A DNA stretch of 11,582 nucleotides. It comes from Aquificota bacterium. GTDB taxonomy: Bacteria; Thermosulfidibacterota; Thermosulfidibacteria; Thermosulfidibacterales; Thermosulfidibacteraceae. Positions 7,431 through 11,582 of the stretch are shown piece after piece (the stretch's first letter is position 1; each line of letters starts with the position of its first letter). The stretch lies in NCBI GenBank assembly GCA_015494645.1, contig WGAU01000041.1, positions 1 through 11,582 of the forward strand, in the 5' to 3' direction. Under the pieces are notes generated by a model, which worked only from the letters and a program-made list of their open reading frames with translations, was not told the origin of the DNA and did no database searches. Made by a program: the position numbers and the translations under genes.

Positions 7431-8328
7431 GGTTGTAGGGGTTCTCTTGGGCGGAACCTCTTCTGAAAGAGAGGTTTCTCTAAAGTCTGGAAAGGCAGTT
7501 GCTGAAGCTTTAAGGAGAAAGGGATACAAGGTAGTTGAGATTGATCCGAAAGAGGATCTATGGAACGCCCTTGATCGTGTGGATGTGGTTTGTGTAGTTC
7601 TTCATGGTAAGCCTGGGGAGGATGGAGTTATTCAGGGGGTTTTGGAGTTTAAGGGTAAGCCCTTTTCCGGTCCGAAGGTGCTTGGGGCTTCGTTGGGTAT
7701 GAACAAGCTTGTGGCTAAGAAAGTGGCCCTTTTCCATGGAATTTCAACTCCGAGATTTAGAGTTTACAGAAGAAATGGTGTTCTTCTGCCAGGAGAAGAC
7801 TCTCTACCTGAAGGGCAGTTTCCCGTGGTGGTCAAACCGGTGGATGAGGGATCTACCATAGGGGTATCCGTAGCCAAAGATCAAGGGGAACTGGAGGAGG
7901 CCTTGGAATTGGCCTTTACCTACAGCGATGAGGTTTTGGTTGAGGAGTTTATAGAGGGTAGAGAACTGACGGTTGGGGTTTTGGGGGATCACTCCCTTCC
8001 CGTTATAGAGATTTGCCCCAAGAAAGGTTTTTACGATTACGAGAGCAAATACACCAAGGGCTTGACGGAGTACTTGGTTCCTGCTCCTATCCCCGAGGGT
8101 GTGGCGGAAAAGGCCAGAGAATGGGCACTCGTCCTGCACAGGGCTCTTTACCAGAGGGGAGTGTCAAGAAGTGATTTCCGCATGGATGCGTCTGGCAACC
8201 TCTATTTTCTTGAGGTAAATTCTATACCGGGTCTTACCGAAACCTCTCTGCTTCCGAAGGCGGCAGCCTGCGCGGGGATCAGCTTTGAAGATTTGGTGGA
8301 GAGAATGCTTCTTTCCGCCTTTGCTTAG
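7411..8328 (+). CDS. ddl: D-alanine:D-alanine ligase (Ddl)
   Basis: ATP-grasp ligase that makes the D-Ala-D-Ala dipeptide used by MurF. Length 305 residues, typical of the short DdlB-like form. Motifs: N-terminal GGTSSEREVSLKSG (14-27), HGKPGEDGVIQG (65-76), PFSGPKVLGASLGMNKLVAKK (84-104, where PYTG and MDK are more usual), VVVKPVDEGSTIGVSV (139-154) with the triad Ser148, EEFIEGRELTVGV (178-190), KGFYDYESKYTKG (205-217), and the Mg2+ site RSDFRMD...EVNSIPG with Asp255, Glu268 and Asn270. Tyr214 on the omega loop is the residue expected for dipeptide formation; depsipeptide ligases have Phe or another residue there. ATG 7411 follows GAGGAGA (7398-7404) with 6 nt spacing and overlaps murB by 20 nt. 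Its TAG stop lies inside the ftsZ ribosome-binding site. Confidence 0.96.
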   Translation: MQDLSSKVVGVLLGGTSSEREVSLKSGKAVAEALRRKGYKVVEIDPKEDLWNALDRVDVVCVVLHGKPGEDGVIQGVLEFKGKPFSGPKVLGASLGMNKLVAKKVALFHGISTPRFRVYRRNGVLLPGEDSLPEGQFPVVVKPVDEGSTIGVSVAKDQGELEEALELAFTYSDEVLVEEFIEGRELTVGVLGDHSLPVIEICPKKGFYDYESKYTKGLTEYLVPAPIPEGVAEKAREWALVLHRALYQRGVSRSDFRMDASGNLYFLEVNSIPGLTETSLLPKAAACAGISFEDLVERMLLSAFA

Positions 8329-8338
8329 GAGGTGATCC
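8326..8338 (+). promoter_or_regulatory. Exceptionally complete Shine-Dalgarno sequence for ftsZ
   Basis: TAGGAGGTGATCC directly before the ATG. Twelve bases (8327-8338, AGGAGGTGATCC) match the complement of the conserved 3' end of bacterial 16S rRNA without a mismatch. The AGGAGG core is 6 nt from ATG 8339 and 12 nt from the second in-frame ATG 8345, which favours 8339 as the start. The ddl stop codon TAG forms its first three bases, so ribosomes ending ddl stop on top of it. Confidence 0.85.
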
Positions 8339-8348
8339 ATGGCCATGG
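8337..8348 (+). repeat. 12-nt perfect palindrome over the ftsZ start codons
   Basis: CCATGGCCATGG equals its own reverse complement and contains both candidate ATG codons of ftsZ. As RNA it could form only a short CCAT/ATGG stem. It may be a chance product of Met-Ala-Met codons. No function is claimed. Confidence 0.5.
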
Positions 8349-9493
8349 AGGATGTTTTAGAAAGGTTTGAAATCGTAGGGGATGATGAAAAGCAGGGGAT
8401 AAGGATAAAAGTTGTGGGCGTTGGTGGAGCGGGTGGAAATGCCCTGAACAACATGGTTGAGCATGGGGTAACCGGAGTTGAGTTTATAGCCATAAACACA
8501 GATATGCAAGCGTTGAGAAGGTGTAAAAGCGGGATAAAGACCCTTCCTATAGGTTCCAAAACCACAGGGGGATTAGGTGCAGGAAACAATCCATCCAAAG
8601 GTAGGGAAGCTGCTGAAGAGAGCGAGAGCGATATAATAGATATCCTAAGTGATGCTAATATGGTCTTTATCACCGCTGGGATGGGAGGAGGAACAGGTAC
8701 CGGGGCGTCTCCCGTTATAGCGGGAATAGCCAAGGAAATGGGGATACTTACCGTTGCGGTGGTTACAAAGCCTTTCTCGTGGGAAATGAAGATAAGGCAC
8801 AAAAATGCAGAGAAGGGCATTGAGGAGTTGATGGAGTGTGTGGATGCTTTGATAGTGGTTCAGAACGACAGGGTGCTTACTGAAAGGGTTCCCTTGATAG
8901 AAGCCTTTAAAAGAGTGGATGACGTTTTAAGGCAAGGGGTTCAGGGTATCACGGATATCATAAATGTTACAGGTTATGTTAATGCGGACTTCAACGATGT
9001 TAAGAATGTGCTTTCCAACAGAGGAATGGCTCTAATGGCTATAGCTGAGGCGGAGGGAGAGCAGAGGTGCGAGGAGGTTGTTAGGAAAGCGTTGAGTAAC
9101 CCCTTGATTGAGTGCGAAGGTATAAAGGGGGCTAAGGGTATATTGTACAACGTAACTTCGGGAGTAGACTTTTATACCGACGAGTTTGACCGCATAGGAA
9201 AGCTTATACAGGAAGAGGTTGGGGAGGATGCGGATTTCACATACGGGTGGGTGCTTGACGAGTCTATGGAGGATAAAATCAAGTTAACTATAATAGCTGC
9301 TGGCTTTTCAAACGGTAGAGAGGCAAGCGAGAAGATTGCTGAAGAGGATATGGAAATCAAAAGACAGCTTTTGGAAGAAAGTATCAGCGCTATGTCCTAT
9401 AGGGGTGGTATCTCCATAAGGGAGGTGGAAACGGAAGTTTCCATAGACAACACGGTTCCTGGATTCTTAAAGAGGTTCCTGACTGAGGATTGA
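8339..9493 (+). CDS. ftsZ: Cell division GTPase FtsZ
   Basis: Tubulin-like GTPase that assembles the cytokinetic ring at midcell. Length 384 residues, normal. GTP-binding parts: GVGGAGGNALNNM (27-39), NTDMQAL (53-59), GGLGAGNNP (77-85), the tubulin signature GGGTGTG (116-122) and NDRVLTER (176-183). The T7 synergy loop NADFNDV (215-221) keeps both catalytic aspartates, D217 and D220. A charged linker of about 45 residues (roughly 326-370) leads to VPGFLKRFL (373-381), which fits the conserved C-terminal peptide that binds FtsA, ZipA or similar anchors. Several usually fixed residues differ: WEMKIRH (148-154) where FEGxKR is common, GNN for GAN, FND for FAD, and QRC for the usual DRA/xRA. The gene has its own 10-nt gap from ddl and a very strong ribosome-binding site, suggesting high output. 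It ends in a TTGA overlap with the radical SAM gene. Confidence 0.97.
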   Translation: MAMEDVLERFEIVGDDEKQGIRIKVVGVGGAGGNALNNMVEHGVTGVEFIAINTDMQALRRCKSGIKTLPIGSKTTGGLGAGNNPSKGREAAEESESDIIDILSDANMVFITAGMGGGTGTGASPVIAGIAKEMGILTVAVVTKPFSWEMKIRHKNAEKGIEELMECVDALIVVQNDRVLTERVPLIEAFKRVDDVLRQGVQGITDIINVTGYVNADFNDVKNVLSNRGMALMAIAEAEGEQRCEEVVRKALSNPLIECEGIKGAKGILYNVTSGVDFYTDEFDRIGKLIQEEVGEDADFTYGWVLDESMEDKIKLTIIAAGFSNGREASEKIAEEDMEIKRQLLEESISAMSYRGGISIREVETEVSIDNTVPGFLKRFLTED

Positions 9494-10980
9494 TTTCCCG
9501 GCGGCTCATCTCAAGATGGAGGTATTTAAGGGATAGGGAAAAGTTACTTGTTCCTCTAAAATCCTATGGTGTTCTAAATGTTCTTTTGGTCTTTCCCAAT
9601 GTTTACTCTGTGGGAATTTCCAATTTGGGTTTTCAGCGGGTTTTTAGCCTTCTCTGCAGGCATTCTGATGTGTTATGCGATGTGATGTACTATCCCGATG
9701 ATGAGATACTCCCTGATATTGAAGCGGGACAGGAGCTTTGCTCCTTTTACTTGGAAAAAACCCCTTCAGAGTTTGATGTTATTCTGTTCAGTGTGAGCTT
9801 TGAGAACGATCTATTGAATGTCATTAGACTTCTTCGTCTAATGAGGTTGCCTATCCTTGCCGGAGAAAGGGATGAGAGCCACCCTCTTATCATTGGGGGT
9901 GGAATAGTTCCCACTGCCAATCCGGAGCCTTTTGCTCCCTTCTTTGACGCTTTGTTTTTGGGAGAGGCAGAGGCTGGTCTTGACGGGGTTATTGAGCTTT
10001 ATGGTGATGCAGATAGCAGGGGTTCTTTTTTAGAAAAGGTTGCGAAATTTAAATTTGTGTACGTTCCGCTGCTTGAAAGTCCGAAAGATTGCAAGAAAGT
10101 AAGAGCATTTTGGAAAGATGTTGTTAATGAGCCTACCTGTTCTTGTGTCGTTACTCCCTTTTCATCCTTCGGCGAGAGCTTCATGGTGGAAGTATCAAGA
10201 GGCTGTCCGAGAAGGTGCAACTTCTGTTTGTCTTCCTATGTATGTAGGCCCGTTAGATTTGTTTCTGTGGAGGCTATAAAAAATGCCATTGAAAAAAGAC
10301 CTGTGAACAAAGTGGGACTGTTGGGAACCTCTGTTTCCGAACACAAAAGGCTTCCCGACCTTATCGCCAGATACAGGGATGTGGAGTTTTCCTTTTCCTC
10401 TATAAGGATTGATGCAAAGGAGCAGTTCTTTAATGTTCTAAGACACTCTGGGGCAAGAACATTAACCTTTGGAATAGAGGCGGCTTCCCAGAGACTCAGG
10501 GAGGCAATTGGCAAACCGGTGCCGGATGAGTTGATATTTGAAAGGCTGAAGGTTCTATCATCAGATTTTGAGGCGGTAAAGCTTTACTTTATGGTGGGCC
10601 TTCCGGGAGAAGAAGATGGTGATATCAGCGCTTTTGATGTTTTTCTAAAAAAGGCAAAGGGGGTTTTTAAGGGAAGAATCTCTTTGAGCATTGCTCCTTT
10701 TGTCCCCAAGCCCTTTACTCCCTTTGAAAGGGAACCTTTCGCTGGGCAGTCCCAATTGAAGTCAAAAATAAAGCGTATAAAAAAGATAGCATCGCAGTTT
10801 AAGGGAGTTAATGTAAATTACGATTTGCCTAAGTGGTCCGAGGTTCAAGCCTTGATTTCCTGCGGGGACAGGGATGTGGGGTTCTATTTGGCTGGAATAA
10901 AAAAGAAAATTGATAAGGAAAGGTATCTTTCTCGCAAAGAAGGAACACTTCCATGGCGGTTTATAACGTTACTTTCCTAA
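9490..10980 (+). CDS. Radical SAM protein with B12-binding-like N-terminal region, function unknown
   Basis: A 496-residue protein with a 4Fe-4S radical SAM site, CPRRCNFC (Cys239, Cys243, Cys246; CX3CX2C) preceded by VEVSRG. Later motifs GIEAASQRLREAIGKPV (328-344) and FMVGLPGEEDGD (367-378) are typical of the Elp3/MiaB/HemN-like core. The first 200 residues resemble a B12-binding Rossmann region (FPNVYSVGISNLGF at 35-48, SVSFENDLLNV at 101-111, GGGIVPTANPEPFAPFFDALFLGEAE at 136-161), but I see no DxHxxG cobalamin-ligand motif. It looks related to the uncharacterised family usually called B12-binding radical SAM or TIGR03960-like; that name is from memory. The substrate is unknown. The start is TTG 9490, sharing bases with the ftsZ TGA; no in-frame ATG or GTG lies near. 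No strong ribosome-binding site is seen, so coupling to ftsZ is likely. Confidence 0.85.
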   Translation: MISRRLISRWRYLRDREKLLVPLKSYGVLNVLLVFPNVYSVGISNLGFQRVFSLLCRHSDVLCDVMYYPDDEILPDIEAGQELCSFYLEKTPSEFDVILFSVSFENDLLNVIRLLRLMRLPILAGERDESHPLIIGGGIVPTANPEPFAPFFDALFLGEAEAGLDGVIELYGDADSRGSFLEKVAKFKFVYVPLLESPKDCKKVRAFWKDVVNEPTCSCVVTPFSSFGESFMVEVSRGCPRRCNFCLSSYVCRPVRFVSVEAIKNAIEKRPVNKVGLLGTSVSEHKRLPDLIARYRDVEFSFSSIRIDAKEQFFNVLRHSGARTLTFGIEAASQRLREAIGKPVPDELIFERLKVLSSDFEAVKLYFMVGLPGEEDGDISAFDVFLKKAKGVFKGRISLSIAPFVPKPFTPFEREPFAGQSQLKSKIKRIKKIASQFKGVNVNYDLPKWSEVQALISCGDRDVGFYLAGIKKKIDKERYLSRKEGTLPWRFITLLS

Positions 10981-11010
10981 AAATTGAGCAAAGTTCAAGA
11001 AATGCCATAC
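10981..11010 (+). other. 30-nt gap between convergent genes
   Basis: The gap between the radical SAM stop and the SPOR-like gene stop. AAAGTTC occurs at 10990-10996 and again at 11013-11019 as a direct repeat. The only nearby hairpin is a 5-bp AT-rich stem at 11013-11028. I see no convincing intrinsic terminator for either direction. Confidence 0.6.
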
Positions 11011-11582
11011 TTAAAGTTCTCGGACTTTCAGGTTGAGTTTTTGTGCCCTTTGTATTACAAACTCTTTATCTTTTTGCGGCACATTGCACTCAAGCACAAA
11101 GCGGCGAATTTTCTTATACGGTACTTTTTCTATTCTGACGGGAAGCCCCTTCTTCTTAAGGAACTCAACTGTGCTGTCTATGTTTTTTTCAGATATGTAT
11201 GAGCCTGCTACTACCAAGTAGCCTCTTTTGCTTTTAAGCACCCAGGGATCCAAAAATGGAGCTTCCTTTTTGAGATGCCTTGCAAAGTGTTTTGCTTTAA
11301 TCAATCTTTTGAAAGACTTTGTTATGATCCTCGTTATTTTTATCTCCTTTTCCACAACTTTGATGGAGGAACCCCTGCACTCTGGGAATTTATCGGCAAA
11401 ATCCTTACTTGGCAGTTCTATTTCAACTTTGCTTAAGGTCTCAACCTCGAATTCAGCAAGTTTGATTACCTTTGGCTTGCTTTTTTTCTTTTTCACCAAA
11501 GGCTTTGCAGGTTTCTTAATTAGGTTGGTTTTGTAGGCAACGAAAGATCCTGTAGCGAATCCCAATACAAAAAGTGATAAAA
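11011..11582 (-). CDS. Membrane-anchored SPOR-like domain protein, N-terminus cut by right edge
   Basis: Reads leftwards, convergent with the cluster. The TTG at 11565 is probably not the start, because the frame stays open to the window edge and adds LSLFV, completing a hydrophobic segment (LSLFVLGFATGSFVAY) that looks like a transmembrane anchor. A Lys/Pro-rich linker (KKPAKPLVKKKKSKPK) and an acidic-to-basic stretch follow. Counting from the TTG, the last 70 or so residues (about 114-184) fit a SPOR fold, strand-helix-strand-strand-helix-strand, beginning YLVVAGSYISEKNI and ending LNLKVREL. SPOR domains bind peptidoglycan lacking stem peptides at the septum, so a division or cell-wall role is likely. 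The preceding segment (about 72-112) may be a further half-repeat. The SPOR call rests on pattern and predicted fold, not a search. Only a few N-terminal residues are probably missing. Confidence 0.72.
   Translation of the reverse strand, partial: LSLFVLGFATGSFVAYKTNLIKKPAKPLVKKKKSKPKVIKLAEFEVETLSKVEIELPSKDFADKFPECRGSSIKVVEKEIKITRIITKSFKRLIKAKHFARHLKKEAPFLDPWVLKSKRGYLVVAGSYISEKNIDSTVEFLKKKGLPVRIEKVPYKKIRRFVLECNVPQKDKEFVIQRAQKLNLKVREL

Noticed and set aside
8632..8637. TATAAT in ftsZ as a promoter
   Set aside because: No -35-like hexamer at 16-18 nt and no extended TG; probably Ile codons.
8164..8820. Antisense open frame of 218 codons opposite ddl and ftsZ, rich in Pro, Ile and Ser
   Set aside because: Its composition mirrors the glycine-rich FtsZ codons on the other strand; no start context or family resemblance.
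9255..9294. TTGACG (9255-9260) with TATAAT (9289-9294) near the ftsZ 3' end
   Set aside because: The spacer is 28 nt, far too long for a sigma-70 promoter.
11013..11041. Hairpin AAAGT/ACTTT followed by a T-run as an intrinsic terminator
   Set aside because: The stem is only 5 bp and AT-rich, and the T-run is several bases away from it.
10984..11536. Plus-strand open frames after the radical SAM gene (10984-11202 and 11228-11536)
   Set aside because: They lie opposite the SPOR-like gene, whose membrane anchor, linker and domain pattern make better sense; the plus-strand products have no recognisable features.
1..11582. CRISPR arrays, tRNA or rRNA genes, insertion sequences, attachment sites
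   Set aside because: No spaced repeats, cloverleaf-like segments, transposase motifs or terminal inverted repeats were seen on reading both strands.

Overview
This window is a dense dcw (division and cell wall) cluster on the + strand. It encodes nearly the whole cytoplasmic pathway from UDP-N-acetylglucosamine-enolpyruvate to lipid II, followed by the division GTPase FtsZ. The order is murE (3' part only), murF, mraY, murD, murG, murC, murB, ddl, ftsZ and a radical SAM enzyme of unknown function. A convergent gene on the - strand, cut by the right window edge, encodes a membrane-anchored SPOR-like protein.

The organism is a bacterium. The DNPR motif in MurE predicts meso-diaminopimelate peptidoglycan. 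Arginine is written almost entirely as AGA/AGG in most genes, GC content looks middling, and the coding strand is G-rich, which resembles many thermophilic anaerobes. The gene order ending in ftsZ, a radical SAM gene and a SPOR gene, together with the DAP signature, makes me think of Synergistota. That is recollection plus inference; I could not run a phylogeny.

Layout: 1-7430 holds seven overlapping mur/mra genes with overlaps of 1 to 55 nt and several GTG/TTG starts, consistent with one translationally coupled transcript. ddl (7411-8328) overlaps murB. ftsZ (8339-9493) is the only gene with its own gap, and it has an exceptionally complete Shine-Dalgarno sequence. A candidate extended -10 promoter lies inside murB and could give ddl, ftsZ and the radical SAM gene separate transcription. 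The radical SAM gene (9490-10980) overlaps ftsZ by 4 nt. A 30-nt gap separates it from the convergent SPOR-like gene (11011 to the edge).

How the genes work together: MurB makes UDP-MurNAc. MurC, MurD, MurE and MurF add L-Ala, D-Glu, meso-DAP (predicted) and the D-Ala-D-Ala supplied by Ddl. MraY moves the product onto undecaprenyl phosphate as lipid I, MurG adds GlcNAc to give lipid II, and FtsZ places its use at midcell. ftsW, ftsQ and ftsA, often found between murD/murG and between ddl/ftsZ, are absent from those positions.

No CRISPR array, tRNA, rRNA, insertion sequence or other mobile element was seen. Nothing here is clearly a new system. The best candidates for a second look are the radical SAM gene coupled to ftsZ, the missing divisome genes, the divergent FtsZ and MurB motifs, and the internal promoter with the ftsZ ribosome-binding site.
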